64,000 nucleotides of DNA from Lachnospiraceae bacterium (GCA_017622845.1 JAGAQJ010000022.1:26364-90363), one strand, 5' to 3'; shown: positions 41,857-51,786, counted from the first letter of the stretch. The notes: generated by a model from the sequence alone, not told the origin. Numbers and translations are program-made.

Positions 41857-44253
41857 ATGAAAGAATATTATCAGATACAGACCAAGCCTGTGTGCAGGAA
41901 AGAAAATATAGTAGAAGGTGCCTCTTACCGAATCAGCATATTAACCGCAGGCCTTATCAGGCTGGAATATGCGGAACATGGCATATTTGAAGACAGACCG
42001 ACACAGATTGTATGGAACAGGGACTTGGGAGCATGTGATTTTCAAGTATCGGATAAAGAAGATTTTCTGGAAATTATTACAGACAGAATTCATCTTTATT
42101 ATAATAAGAAGCGTTTTAGTTCTGAGGGGCTATTTATTGAAGTGGAGGGAGGATTTCTTTCATCCGAAAAAGTATGGCATTATGGGGATAATGCTATACT
42201 GCCTGAAGAAGATAAGCTTTACGGAACAACAAGGACTCTTGACGGTGCAGACGGAGCCATACCTCTTGACGGGGGACTCATTGCCATGACAGGGTATGCA
42301 CTGTTGGATGACAGCAATTCTCTGGTCATCAGGGAGGATGGCTTTGTAGAGAAGCGTAAAGAACAGGAAGAGGATTTATATTTTTGGGGATATGGTACAG
42401 ATTACCTGACCTGTGTTCAGGATTTCTACAGATTATGCGGGACAACGCCGATGATTCCCAGATATGCACTTGGAAACTGGTGGAGCAGATACCATAAATA
42501 TACAGAAGAAAGCTATCGTGAATTGATGGAGCGCTTTTCCTCAGAGAAAATTCCTTTCTCTGTAGCAGTCATTGATATGGACTGGCATCTGGTAGATGTA
42601 GAGGAAGAGTACGGAAGCGGCTGGACCGGATATACATGGAATCGGGAGTTGTTTCCGAACCCTGCCGGTTTCCTTGCATGGCTTCATGAACGGGGACTTC
42701 ATGTTACCTTAAATGTGCATCCTGCAGATGGGGTACGGGCTTATGAAGAAATGTATGAAGTTATGGGGAAAGCATTGGGAATGAATGAGGAAGATATAAA
42801 GAACAAGCTTCCGATTGCTTTTGATGTGTCGGACGAGAAATTTATGGAAGCTTACTTTACATACCTGCATCATCCACAGGAAGAAGCAGGCGTTGATTTT
42901 TGGTGGATAGACTGGCAGCAGGGAAACGCATCAAAGCTTGAGGGCATGGATCCGCTGTGGATGCTGAATCATTATCATTTTCTGGACAACGGACGGGACG
43001 GAAAGCGGCCTATGACATTTTCAAGATATGCGGGACCGGGAAGTCATCGTTATCCGATTGGTTTCTCGGGAGATACAATCATATCATGGAAATCCCTTGA
43101 TTTTCAACCCTACTTTACAGCATCAGCCTCCAACATCGGCTATGGCATGTGGAGTCATGACATCGGCGGCCATACGAATGGCACAAGAGACGATGAGCTA
43201 ATCGGAAGGTGGGTGCAGTTTGGGGTTTTCTCGCCTATTATGCGTCTGCATTCGACCAATAATCAGTTTTGCTCTAAAGAGCCATGGAGATACAGGCTGG
43301 AAATACGCACTGTGATGGAAGAATTTTTAAGGCTGCGCCACAGAATGCTTCCGTATCTGTACACGATGAATTACAGGCAGTATGCAGAGGGAATCCCTAT
43401 GATTCTGCCAATGTATTATCTGTATCCAAGGGAGCGTGAAGCATATGAAGTGCCTAACCAATATCTGTTTGGCAGTGAAATGATGGTGGCGGCAGTTACA
43501 ACTCCATGTATCAAGAGTCTGCGTATGGCGAAGACAGCGGTATGGATTCCCGCAGGAGAGTGGTACGATATTTTTACAGGGCTGCGTTATCACGGCGGCA
43601 GGAAAATGAACTTGTACCGTGATATCACTTCCATTCCGGTACTGGCAAGAGCTGGGGCTGTAATTCCATTTCAGGATGATTATATGGAAAATGCAGGAGA
43701 GAATCCCAAACAGCTTCATATCTATGTTTATACGGGAGAGGATGGTGATTTTACTTTATATGAGGATGACAATATCACTATCGGTTACCAGAAAGAAAAG
43801 TGCGTGAAAACACGCTATAGATGGCAGGAGAAAGAGGGCTGTTTTTCAATCTGCAGTGCAGAAGGAAAGGCAGACCTGATTCCGGAAAAAAGAGATTATA
43901 TCATTACTTTCTGCGGAATAAAGGATGCACAGGTTATAGGAAAAGTGATGTCAGATGGCAGCAGTACAGAGCTTGCTGTGGAGAGGAAAGAAAATGTTCG
44001 TGTTCTTATGAAAGATGTGTCTGTAAATGAGACTGTATCTTTGTACCTGAAAGAGATCGTACATACGGAAAATGAGATTTCTGACAGATGTTTTCAGATT
44101 TTAGACCGTGCAGAGATCGACAATAATTTAAAAGATAATATCTTTAACCTGATTGAAGCACAGCCGGAGAAAACGCTTCTGCTGCATAGCCTGCAGGCAA
44201 TGGAGCTAAACGATGATTTATATGATGCATTGTCAGAAATCATCACTGCCTGA
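41857..44253 (+). CDS. GH31 alpha-glucosidase
   Basis: A 798-residue enzyme without signal peptide. Start at 41857 after AAAGGG. The GH31 signature is FWWIDWQQG with nucleophile Asp352, and the acid/base region is GFSGDTIISW (Asp406). RHRMLPYLYTMNYRQY is also typical. It probably acts with the GH13 enzyme on intracellular alpha-glucosides. The last 50 residues (SDRCFQILDRAEIDNNLKDN onward) are a helical extension that I do not recognise. It ends the dextran locus; spmA begins 111 bp later. Confidence 0.92.
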   Translation: MKEYYQIQTKPVCRKENIVEGASYRISILTAGLIRLEYAEHGIFEDRPTQIVWNRDLGACDFQVSDKEDFLEIITDRIHLYYNKKRFSSEGLFIEVEGGFLSSEKVWHYGDNAILPEEDKLYGTTRTLDGADGAIPLDGGLIAMTGYALLDDSNSLVIREDGFVEKRKEQEEDLYFWGYGTDYLTCVQDFYRLCGTTPMIPRYALGNWWSRYHKYTEESYRELMERFSSEKIPFSVAVIDMDWHLVDVEEEYGSGWTGYTWNRELFPNPAGFLAWLHERGLHVTLNVHPADGVRAYEEMYEVMGKALGMNEEDIKNKLPIAFDVSDEKFMEAYFTYLHHPQEEAGVDFWWIDWQQGNASKLEGMDPLWMLNHYHFLDNGRDGKRPMTFSRYAGPGSHRYPIGFSGDTIISWKSLDFQPYFTASASNIGYGMWSHDIGGHTNGTRDDELIGRWVQFGVFSPIMRLHSTNNQFCSKEPWRYRLEIRTVMEEFLRLRHRMLPYLYTMNYRQYAEGIPMILPMYYLYPREREAYEVPNQYLFGSEMMVAAVTTPCIKSLRMAKTAVWIPAGEWYDIFTGLRYHGGRKMNLYRDITSIPVLARAGAVIPFQDDYMENAGENPKQLHIYVYTGEDGDFTLYEDDNITIGYQKEKCVKTRYRWQEKEGCFSICSAEGKADLIPEKRDYIITFCGIKDAQVIGKVMSDGSSTELAVERKENVRVLMKDVSVNETVSLYLKEIVHTENEISDRCFQILDRAEIDNNLKDNIFNLIEAQPEKTLLLHSLQAMELNDDLYDALSEIITA

Positions 44254-44364
44254 GATCAATCTTGGACAGCAGAGCCGCAAAATTAAGAATTGTTCATAGA
44301 GAATAGTGCCGATTCTGTGCGCATACAATAAACTGACAGGATAATATAAAGAAGGTTCTATCCA

Positions 44365-45000
44365 ATGATGAATTATATCTGGGGCGGTATGCTGGTCATA
44401 GGAATTGTTTATGGTGTAATAACAGGAAATATGCAGGCAGTGACAGATGCCGTGCTTGAATCCTCGAAGGAGGCAGTAACGCTGGGAATTTCGATGCTGG
44501 GAATCGTGGCATTCTGGACAGGATTGATGGAGGTGGCAGGTGAAGCCGGAGTTATCGAGAGTCTCACAAAACTTATCTCGCCGTTTATGCGTTTTCTGTT
44601 TCCTAAAATTCCAAAAGGCCACAGGGCATGGGATTCTCTGTCTGCAAACTTTGTAGCAAATATTTTAGGGCTTGGCTGGGCAGCTACTCCGGCTGGTCTG
44701 CGCGCCATGTCCGACCTGGAACAGCTTGAACGCGAGCGCGGAAACAGCGAGTATACGGAACCGTCCGCAAATGGCATAGAATGCTGTGCAGCCAGAACAG
44801 CCAGTGATGAGATGTGCACCTTTCTTGTGATGAACATCTCGTCGCTGCAGTTAATACCGGTAAATATCATTGCCTACCGCAGTCAGTATGGAAGCGCCAA
44901 TCCGGCAGGCATCATAGCGCCTGCGATTGCGGCAACGTTTTTCAGTACGGTGGTGGCGGTGGTGTATTGTAAAATTATGGATAGGGAGCGGAGAGTATAA
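44365..45000 (+). CDS. spmA: Spore maturation protein A
   Basis: Membrane protein of 211 residues with the nucleoside-recognition (Gate) domain. Visible features: TLGISMLGIVAFWTGLMEVA, FPKIPKGHRAWDSLSANFVA, NILGLGWAATPAGL and NISSLQLIPVNIIAYRSQYG, all typical of SpmA, which is needed for spore core dehydration. Normally spmB follows directly; here it is found 6.3 kb downstream at 51256. A convergent chemoreceptor gene ends 6 bp after the spmA stop with no room for a terminator. Confidence 0.93.
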   Translation: MMNYIWGGMLVIGIVYGVITGNMQAVTDAVLESSKEAVTLGISMLGIVAFWTGLMEVAGEAGVIESLTKLISPFMRFLFPKIPKGHRAWDSLSANFVANILGLGWAATPAGLRAMSDLEQLERERGNSEYTEPSANGIECCAARTASDEMCTFLVMNISSLQLIPVNIIAYRSQYGSANPAGIIAPAIAATFFSTVVAVVYCKIMDRERRV

Positions 45001-45006
45001 TGTTTT

Positions 45007-47196
45007 CTATTTCCTACCCGACTTCAAGGTAATAAAAGAGTTGACAATTTCATCTTCTGCAACAGATGCAAACTGCAGTCCTTCCACCACCTGATTCAGT
45101 TTGCCCATCTGTCTTGAAATTTCAGACATCTTTGCCTGTGCAGCATCCCTGCTGTCCTTTCCGGCTTTGACAGCTTCATGGCTCATTTCAGTCATGCTGT
45201 CCGCTTTTTCCTTTACATTTCCGATTAGCCCGTTCTGCTCTTTCATCATTGCATACACCTCTGAGATGGCTGCCGAGACATTTGTTACCAGTTTCATAGC
45301 GTCTACGCCCTGCCGTGTCAGAGACGTGCTGGTATCAACATTCCGGTGAATCATTTCCATACATTCGTTTGTATGTTGTACATCTCCCTGTATCTCCCAG
45401 ACCAGCTTTCCGATACTTTCCGCCGCGGACTGTGTATTCTCCGAAAGCGTCTTAATCTCATCAGCTACCACAGCGAACCCTTTTCCTGCGTCCCCGGCTC
45501 TTGCGGCTTCAATGCCCGCATTTAAGGAAAGCAGCTTTGTCTGTCTGTTAATACTGGAAATCGTATTTACAATATCGGAAATCTGAGCTGACTTTGTTTC
45601 CAGCTCTCTTATGGTTTGGATTGAGGTTTTTACTGTTTTCTCCAGCTTTTCGATAGAGGACAAAACCTCCCGGGTCAGCTTTTCGGCATCATAAGACGCA
45701 CTTTCATCTTTTGTCTTTTCCTGTATTTCCCTGACCATTTCCTCCAGTTCCACACTCTTTTCAAAGGAACCGGTTACTCTTGTGATTTCCGTCTGCATTT
45801 GCGTCAGCAAATCATTTTGTCTTGTTGTGCTGTCAGAGAGGATTCCCAATTTTTCCTCCACGTCTGTCACATGGCTCGCTATCCGCTTCGATGCATGCGC
45901 CACCTGCTTCACTGTCCGCTTGGAACTCCCTGCCGATACACTGATGCTGTCTATCATATGCATCTGATTGCTGATAAATTTATTGAACCATGTGCGAAGC
46001 TCCCCAATCTCATTTTTGGCATTGTCGTCCAGACGCCTGGTCAGATCGCCTTCTCCCTCCGCAACTCCCTGAATCAGCTTTGTTGTGTTCACCAGAGGTT
46101 TCTGAATCATTTCCCTGATAAGAAAAGTACTGCCTCCAAAAATAGTAAATACTGCAAGAAGGCTTCCTGCCAGATAAGGCAGAGGCGTGCAGTGAATCAC
46201 GAATTGTTCGATACCAATGCCGAGAAGACTGCATATAAAAATAAAGAACGGAACGACTCTGTGCAGCTTATGGAATTTGTATATCTCCGCGATATCGCCT
46301 TCACACATCATTCCCCACACCTCATCGGAATGCGGCGGTACAATCGTAACACCCTTGCCGCCTACCGGAATATGACGGTAATCCGGATATCCCGGCCAAC
46401 AGTCAAGATTGCTTCCGTTTTTAATCGTTGCTGCAACACCAGGATGCAGCTCTTTTGTTGCAGGATCGTGAAATAGGATTTCAAATTCCGTGTGCTTCTC
46501 GATTTTTACAGTTCCCCATTTCTTCGTCCTGACACCGTCTTTCAGATTTTCTCCCAGCGTAAACGTTTTATCTTCAAACCGGCTCCTTGAAATGGCAGTT
46601 CCCATAGGAATGCCGCGGTTATTTCTGATCATAAAAAGATAATTGTCTCCGGACTCCTTATAAACATGCGTATCCTCATCCTGAATAACATTGCACATGT
46701 CATCATTAAAGTATCTGACACATAAAAGCCGCCACGCTCCCTGACCCTTCAAGGGGATTGAAAACAATAGGGTTACTTCGTCATGAAATACGCGGTCTCT
46801 TGTAGGCAGATCAAGGGTTGCCTCATCGATATAGGGTCCATACATATAAGGAAGTCCTTCCTTTCCCTTGGCAATGCCGGGAAGAAAAGAATAGTCCCTT
46901 CCGATATGCCCTTTGTAAGATGAGTCTTTTACCATTCCTTTTTCATCGACCAGAAAGCACTCGATGACTTCGGCATAAGCATGATAAAGCTCTGTAAGTA
47001 CCTGTTCCATATTGGTGTTTTCATTATCAATGACAGAGGAGATTTCCTTCTCCATCACTTCAATTTTCATCCACTGCTCCTTAAACCAGCTCTCCAGCGC
47101 CTTTTTCCGTCTTGCCGCAATGCCGTCAAAAACGGTTTCCGCTTCTGATTTTCTGTCGTGGTTCCATAAATACAAATACCTTTCCTTCAATCCCAT
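45007..47196 (-). CDS. Methyl-accepting chemotaxis protein with cytoplasmic-looking N-terminal sensor
   Basis: Start at 47196 (GAGGAGG 8 nt upstream); ATG at 47202 is too close to the RBS. The product (729 residues) has no N-terminal membrane segment; residues 1-310 form a Cache-like sensor region ([49 protein letters not shown]). Two adjacent hydrophobic segments (about 316-336 and 343-368) follow, then HAMP ([20 protein letters not shown]) and the signalling tip ([20 protein letters not shown] with [15 protein letters not shown]). By this topology the sensor would be inside the cell. It is convergent with spmA and splits it from spmB. Confidence 0.9.
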   Translation of the reverse strand: MGLKERYLYLWNHDRKSEAETVFDGIAARRKKALESWFKEQWMKIEVMEKEISSVIDNENTNMEQVLTELYHAYAEVIECFLVDEKGMVKDSSYKGHIGRDYSFLPGIAKGKEGLPYMYGPYIDEATLDLPTRDRVFHDEVTLLFSIPLKGQGAWRLLCVRYFNDDMCNVIQDEDTHVYKESGDNYLFMIRNNRGIPMGTAISRSRFEDKTFTLGENLKDGVRTKKWGTVKIEKHTEFEILFHDPATKELHPGVAATIKNGSNLDCWPGYPDYRHIPVGGKGVTIVPPHSDEVWGMMCEGDIAEIYKFHKLHRVVPFFIFICSLLGIGIEQFVIHCTPLPYLAGSLLAVFTIFGGSTFLIREMIQKPLVNTTKLIQGVAEGEGDLTRRLDDNAKNEIGELRTWFNKFISNQMHMIDSISVSAGSSKRTVKQVAHASKRIASHVTDVEEKLGILSDSTTRQNDLLTQMQTEITRVTGSFEKSVELEEMVREIQEKTKDESASYDAEKLTREVLSSIEKLEKTVKTSIQTIRELETKSAQISDIVNTISSINRQTKLLSLNAGIEAARAGDAGKGFAVVADEIKTLSENTQSAAESIGKLVWEIQGDVQHTNECMEMIHRNVDTSTSLTRQGVDAMKLVTNVSAAISEVYAMMKEQNGLIGNVKEKADSMTEMSHEAVKAGKDSRDAAQAKMSEISRQMGKLNQVVEGLQFASVAEDEIVNSFITLKSGRK

Positions 47197-47208
47197 ATTC
47201 ATGCCTCC

Positions 47209-47418
47209 TCAGTTCAAGACATTTTTCACTCTCTTATTGCATGCCTGTGCCGCTTTGGCGGTAGATTCCTCTGCACGGGTCTGTGCAATCAAGCAGGAGA
47301 ATGTTCTTTGCTCCTGCTCGCTGCGCCGGACATCCGTCAGCTCTGCTGACAATCTTTCCCATGGTGTCCATGCGCATAGAAAAAGGCGCTTTGCATATGC
47401 AAAACGCCTTTGTTTCAA
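47209..47418 (-). other. Leader region of the chemoreceptor with hairpin and 69-codon ORF
   Basis: A TTG-started frame of 69 codons ends at the RBS of the chemoreceptor gene (stop overlaps TGAGGAGG). It is rich in Arg, Ala and Cys. It has no RBS I trust. Its first codons lie in a strong inverted repeat (47382-47411, AAAGGCG-TTTGCAT and complement), which on the minus strand is followed by a T-run. It may be a non-coding leader or repeat rather than a gene; compositional features do not decide. Confidence 0.3.
47382..47411. terminator. Inverted repeat, terminator-like on both strands
   Basis: Arms of 15 nt (AAAGGCGCTTTGCAT and ATGCAAAACGCCTTT) with one mismatch and no loop to speak of; minus-strand exit reads CCTTTTTCT. 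It lies in the 394-bp gap between the chemoreceptor and the SEC-C gene and could insulate them or attenuate the chemoreceptor transcript. The remaining gap (47420-47596) shows nothing else that I can support. Confidence 0.55.
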
Positions 47419-47596
47419 TGGAAAATATCTTATCTGATTTTTGAACTAAAATTTTATTGAATTATATATTAAAAAATGGAAAGTGTCAAGGCTTATATAA
47501 GTTGTCAGGACAAAAAGAATGTGATAGAATTCTGGCAGGAAGCAAGTGTATACAGGATGAATTGACCCGACTGGTCAAGAAAGGCGAAGCAATTAC

Positions 47597-48904
47597 ATGG
47601 AGACTGTTAAAAATTCAATTGATGATATTACTTATTATAATTCAATATTTCCGCAGAAGTCATTGGAGAATATAATCCGGCACAAGGATGAAGCACGTCC
47701 CTTCCTTTATGAGGCTCTGGAAAAAGCAGTGGAGGAAAGAGATGATTTGGAAGAAGACTATGGGCTTCATTTTTATGCATTGTTTTTATTCGGTGAGTTT
47801 CGGGATAAGGAAGCTTTTCCCAAAATAATGGAGCTGGTGATGCAGCCTTCTGAGGTTTTGGATTATCTGATTGGCGATTTGGTAACAGCAGACCTGCCGG
47901 ATATTCTCTATAATACCTATAATGGCAATTTGGAACTGCTGAAGCAGGCGGTTTGGGATGAAGGAACGGATGATTATGCCAAAAGCGCGGTACTCGAGGT
48001 AATGGGACAGCTCTATTTGGACCACATACTGGCAGAGGAGGACTGGAAGAAATTTGCCAGGGAAATTGTGTATGACGAGAATACCATCGGGGATGTTGTG
48101 TATATGGAACTGGCTGATGTAATCTGCAGATGCCATATGAGAGAGCTGTTGCCGGAAATCCGTCATTTGTATCAGAGAGGGCTGATAGATGAAGCTGCTA
48201 TCGGGGATTACAGCGATTGCGTAGATGAGATGTTCTGGTACAGGGAAAGCGATCAGGACATCTGCAAAAAATCCGTAAATACCATACAGACGTTAAAGCA
48301 CTGGGCGATGTTCGAGGATAATAAGGAAGGCTCGGCGGCCAAGGCGGATCTCGATAAGCTCCTGAAGGAAATGAAGAGAGAAGCCAATTCCGCCGGGAAG
48401 AAAATCAAAATCGGAAGAAATGATCCATGTTTCTGCGGAAGCGGTAAGAAATATAAGCTTTGCTGCATGAACAAGCCCAAAACGGAACTGGATATGGTTG
48501 AGAGTGAGCAGGAACGGATAAAATATTTGAAAAAGTATCCGGAGCTTACAGCACAAAAGCAGGAAGGCAGAATATACCTTGATGATTTTTATGATGCGGA
48601 GAGCATAGAAATTGATAAACTGCTCTATCTGGGATTGCGGAAACGTCCGCATTTTCCAGGGCTGTCAAACTGGCAGGAGGACGACAACAGAAGAAAGCGC
48701 CTGTACCTTTGGAACGCTTTCTTAAAATTCCGGGAAAAGGCTGAGAGGGAAGGCATCAAAACCTTTGAGGAATATGATGCGAAATATTTCATACATTATC
48801 AGTGTCATGAATGGTTTGGTGTGCTGCTGGAACTGCTGAAGAAAAACAAAGACTCCGATAAGTGTAAGGAAGTCAGGAACATGCAGCAGAGCATGCTGAA
48901 ATAA
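47597..48904 (+). CDS. DUF1186-like protein with SEC-C zinc motif
   Basis: A 435-residue cytoplasmic protein. The N-terminal part (about 1-250) is an all-helical HEAT-like domain of the DUF1186 type (HFYALFLFGEFRDKEAFPKI, LITADLPDIL-like). At about 272-292 is a SEC-C zinc-binding motif, GRNDPCFCGSGKKYKLCC (C-x-C-x8-C-C). The C-terminal 140 residues are helical and not recognised. SEC-C occurs at the end of SecA and in many proteins of unknown role. The start is weakly supported (GAAAGGCGAAG upstream). It is followed 15 bp later by a secreted protein gene. Confidence 0.75.
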   Translation: METVKNSIDDITYYNSIFPQKSLENIIRHKDEARPFLYEALEKAVEERDDLEEDYGLHFYALFLFGEFRDKEAFPKIMELVMQPSEVLDYLIGDLVTADLPDILYNTYNGNLELLKQAVWDEGTDDYAKSAVLEVMGQLYLDHILAEEDWKKFAREIVYDENTIGDVVYMELADVICRCHMRELLPEIRHLYQRGLIDEAAIGDYSDCVDEMFWYRESDQDICKKSVNTIQTLKHWAMFEDNKEGSAAKADLDKLLKEMKREANSAGKKIKIGRNDPCFCGSGKKYKLCCMNKPKTELDMVESEQERIKYLKKYPELTAQKQEGRIYLDDFYDAESIEIDKLLYLGLRKRPHFPGLSNWQEDDNRRKRLYLWNAFLKFREKAEREGIKTFEEYDAKYFIHYQCHEWFGVLLELLKKNKDSDKCKEVRNMQQSMLK

Positions 48905-48919
48905 CAGATAACGGAGCAT

Positions 48920-50221
48920 ATGATGTATCAGGAAAGCAAAATGTATTTTTTAAAAACCATTGTAAAAATGCTGGCAGGAGTATTGATAGCGCTGCTCATA
49001 ACAGGAATAACGGACATTCACACGCAAGCGGCAGAAGAGAAGCCCCAAAACGGCGCAAAGACCCGCACTGTAAGAGAAGCACAGCAGTATGTGATTGCCA
49101 AGGACGGCACAGGGGATTTTGCCACGATTCAGGAGGGTGTCGATTATGCACAGGACGGAGACACACTTCTCATTTATCCCGGAACCTACACAGAGGAAGT
49201 GCAGGTGATGAATAAGGAAATCAATATTGTCGGCGTTGACAGGGATTTATGCATACTAAGGTACGACACAACATTTTACCGGAAAGTGCCGCTTACCATA
49301 GCAATAGGAAAAGTAGAGAACCTTACCATCTACGGCATGAATAGCGGAGAGGAACAGCAAGGACCTACCGAGGAGGAAATTGCTCTTATTAATGCGGAGC
49401 TTGTCGGCGATAGCTGGGACAGACAGAAAAATTATACAGGTTATGCAGTGCATATTGACCAGAACTGCCTGTATGGTAAAAGCATGTGTTTTGAGAACTG
49501 CCGCGTGATATCCGAAAACAATCATTGTGTTGGAATCGGCGCCAGAGGCAGCAGCACTGTCAGGTTTGAAAACTGCGAGCTGATATCAAGAGGAGGCGGA
49601 AGCTGTATCTTCATGCATGACCCGACCTCTCCGGAGGTCAGCGGCGAGACCGCTCTGGTAATGAAAGACTGCAGCCTGACAAGCTATCTCTGCCCTTATG
49701 TGATGACCTTTCAGTCGCTTCTTCCTTCACATAATTCTATGCATCTTACTTTTCAGAACACAAAGGTGCATGCAATCGCATATGCCGAGAGCAGCAGTTA
49801 TGTGTCTGACAATGTCAATACAGGTTTTGACGTGGAAACACTATCCATGCTGGAAAAGGCAGGCGTGCTGTACAACACAGGCTTCAAAAGTACGGCAGCA
49901 GTGCTTGTGCACAGCATGCAGCTTAAGGACAGCTTAGATTATATGGAAACGCTTGAAACAGCTTCTGAAACAGGGGATTATACAAAGGTGGAATCAATCA
50001 GCCTTCCGGAGGGAATCACTTATATAGATACCGAAATAAACAATCATTACGAAAACGTGCAGACAGCAGCATTTTCTGCCAAACATCAGGTAATTGCGAT
50101 ATATAATGCAGACCGTCAGCCTGCGAATGGCTGGTGCGGTCTAAGCAATGCCATCCTGACAGCGGACAGTTACGGAAATACTCTGGTGGAAATGAACGCA
50201 GTTGTCAGCGCAGCGCCGTAA
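48920..50221 (+). CDS. Secreted beta-helix protein, pectinesterase-like
   Basis: A 433-residue protein with a signal peptide (hydrophobic core VKMLAGVLIALLITGITDI, likely cut after TQA). The mature part starts VIAKDGTGDFATIQEGVDYA, the opening motif of pectin methylesterases (KDGSGDF.TI..A), then GDTLLIYPGTYTEEVQV and beta-helix rungs. The conserved catalytic QD/D/R set of pectinesterases was not found convincingly (for example GDSWDRQKNYTG stands where activity motifs would be), so it may be a non-pectin carbohydrate-binding or inactive relative. ATG at 48941 after AGGAAAG is an alternative start. Its end overlaps the convergent LytTR gene by 17 bp. Confidence 0.72.
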   Translation: MMYQESKMYFLKTIVKMLAGVLIALLITGITDIHTQAAEEKPQNGAKTRTVREAQQYVIAKDGTGDFATIQEGVDYAQDGDTLLIYPGTYTEEVQVMNKEINIVGVDRDLCILRYDTTFYRKVPLTIAIGKVENLTIYGMNSGEEQQGPTEEEIALINAELVGDSWDRQKNYTGYAVHIDQNCLYGKSMCFENCRVISENNHCVGIGARGSSTVRFENCELISRGGGSCIFMHDPTSPEVSGETALVMKDCSLTSYLCPYVMTFQSLLPSHNSMHLTFQNTKVHAIAYAESSSYVSDNVNTGFDVETLSMLEKAGVLYNTGFKSTAAVLVHSMQLKDSLDYMETLETASETGDYTKVESISLPEGITYIDTEINNHYENVQTAAFSAKHQVIAIYNADRQPANGWCGLSNAILTADSYGNTLVEMNAVVSAAP

Positions 50222-50954
50222 TATCCTCGTACAGGGGACAGCGCTTTACCCGTGAATGCTGAAAGCGTTCGTTGAGAATTTTGTAATATTCATATCTGCT
50301 GATGCGCAGCTTTTCCCCTGTGGTGAGAGCTACATAATCCCGGTTATAGCCTGCGATGTATTTGGCATTGACCAGATAGGATTTATGGATACGAAGAAAC
50401 ATGCCGTTCTTGTGCCGGATAAGCCGTTCTACCACATCAAGCTTCTGGTAGAAGGTATCTCGGTATTCACCGGAAACAACATGGGTGCGTCTTCCTTCCG
50501 ATGCAAAGTAGTGAATTTCGCTGATAGGGATATGGATATAGTCAGGTCTTACATAGTATGAAAAGGAATCCCCATCATCAAGAGCTGCCTCGTATGCCGA
50601 AGCGGCATACGACCACAGGTGTTTCCTGCTTGCATCCGGCATGACATACATCGGTTCAAGCAGCACGTCTTCTGTCTGAGGCACATAACTGCGGCTTTTT
50701 TTGACAATGATAATTAAATTTTTGTTTTCTCTTCTGGCGGCAATTGCAGCTTTGCGCATCAGACCGTTTTCACCCTCAAGGTCGCAAAAGAGAATATCGG
50801 GACAATTGCAGGGAATGCACTGCAGCAGCTCATGTGCGCTGCGAAAGCAGGTGAAGGCTATTGAAATACCTTTCTGACGGAAGCACTGCCGGATTTCACT
50901 TGTCATAAAATCCAGCTCATCCTCCCGTTCCCAGCAAAATGCAAATTGAATCAT
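50205..50954 (-). CDS. LytTR-family response regulator
   Basis: A 249-residue protein; start at 50954 after AGGAGG. The N-terminal receiver-like domain (1-115) has an acceptor-like Asp in ILFCDLEGENG but lacks the usual paired acidic residues at the start (it has CWERED). The C-terminal LytTR domain (about 140-240) shows IPISEIHYFASEGRRTHVV, FLRIHKSYLVNAKYI and the typical closing motif LTTGEKLRISRYEYYKI. No histidine kinase is adjacent. It may control neighbouring surface genes. Its stop lies inside the convergent beta-helix gene. Confidence 0.87.
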   Translation of the reverse strand: MIQFAFCWEREDELDFMTSEIRQCFRQKGISIAFTCFRSAHELLQCIPCNCPDILFCDLEGENGLMRKAAIAARRENKNLIIIVKKSRSYVPQTEDVLLEPMYVMPDASRKHLWSYAASAYEAALDDGDSFSYYVRPDYIHIPISEIHYFASEGRRTHVVSGEYRDTFYQKLDVVERLIRHKNGMFLRIHKSYLVNAKYIAGYNRDYVALTTGEKLRISRYEYYKILNERFQHSRVKRCPLYEDITALR

Positions 50955-50987
50955 AACAATAACTCCTCCTAAAACCGATTTATTTTT

Positions 50988-51018
50988 GTAATCGAAAGTC
51001 ATAAGGCTGAACGATTAC
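50988..51018 (+). repeat. Remnant of a family 1 mobile-element end
   Basis: ATAAGGCTGAACGATTAC matches the family 1 right end (ATAAGGTTGAACTGTTAC); GTAATCG upstream and CGATTAC at the end form a short inverted repeat. It sits in the 301-bp gap between the LytTR gene and spmB. The rest of that gap contains an AT-rich stretch (about 51070-51120) but no promoter I would defend. Confidence 0.5.
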
Positions 51019-51255
51019 GAATTTTCTAATACTGCACGGCGGCTCAAAAGCAGCATGTGCCGCACTGATATTAGACAATATATACTGAAATTTTACAAAA
51101 ACATATAGGATATTCGCACTAAAAATGCAGCTTTTTAGCGTGCTGATGTCCTTATGTCTGAGAAATAGCGGACTCAAAACTTATTGCGCCGGCAGAACAT
51201 AATCAAAAAACATCAGAATATATATAATATAAAGCAGGCTTTTAGGAGCAGAATT

Positions 51256-51786
51256 ATGACCCATATATCAAATATGCTGATTCCGGCATTGATTTTCTAT
51301 ATTGTTGCCATGGGACTGTCGCAGAAAAAGGATATCTATGCCTGTTTTACAAAAGGGGCAAAGGATGGCATGAAAACAGTGGCAGGGATTGTTCCGACGC
51401 TGATTGGTCTGATGATTGCGGTGGGAGTGCTCAGGGCATCCGGTTTTCTGGAATTTGCAGGCAGTGTAATTGGGCGTGTGATTGCAGGCTTTGCCGGAGA
51501 TTTTCCAAACGAACTGGTATCGCTGTTTGTAGTCAAGCTGTTTTCTGCTTCTGCGGCTACAGGACTGGCGATTGACATTTTCAAGGAATATGGCACAGAC
51601 TCCTTTGCAGGCCTTACGACTTCGCTTGCACTTGCAAGTACGGAGACTGTTTTCTACACCATGTCAGTATATTTTATGGCGGCAAAGGTTACAAAGACAA
51701 AATGGACACTGGCAGGAGCGCTATTGTCAACCTTCTCAGGATTACTGGCAAGCCTCGTGATAGCGGGGATTATGACACATACGTAA
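51256..51786 (+). CDS. spmB: Spore maturation protein B
   Basis: Membrane protein of 176 residues, normal SpmB length. Start at 51256 after AGGAGC. It shows ALIFYIVAMGLSQKKDIYACFTKGAKDG, VPTLIGLMIAVGVLRASGFL and the Gate-domain pattern LASTETVFYTMSVYFMAAKV. It acts with SpmA in the spore. It lies 6.3 kb from spmA, while in most sporulating Firmicutes the two overlap or adjoin, so it needs its own promoter here. Confidence 0.93.
   Translation: MTHISNMLIPALIFYIVAMGLSQKKDIYACFTKGAKDGMKTVAGIVPTLIGLMIAVGVLRASGFLEFAGSVIGRVIAGFAGDFPNELVSLFVVKLFSASAATGLAIDIFKEYGTDSFAGLTTSLALASTETVFYTMSVYFMAAKVTKTKWTLAGALLSTFSGLLASLVIAGIMTHT

Noticed and set aside
47457-47675. A 72-codon ORF overlapping the start of the SEC-C gene
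   Set aside because: It has no RBS, its end overlaps the better-supported SEC-C gene in another frame, and its sequence resembles no family I know.
48920-50221. Active pectin methylesterase
   Set aside because: Only the opening motif and the beta-helix pattern are clear; the catalytic residues could not be placed, so only a pectinesterase-like fold is claimed.
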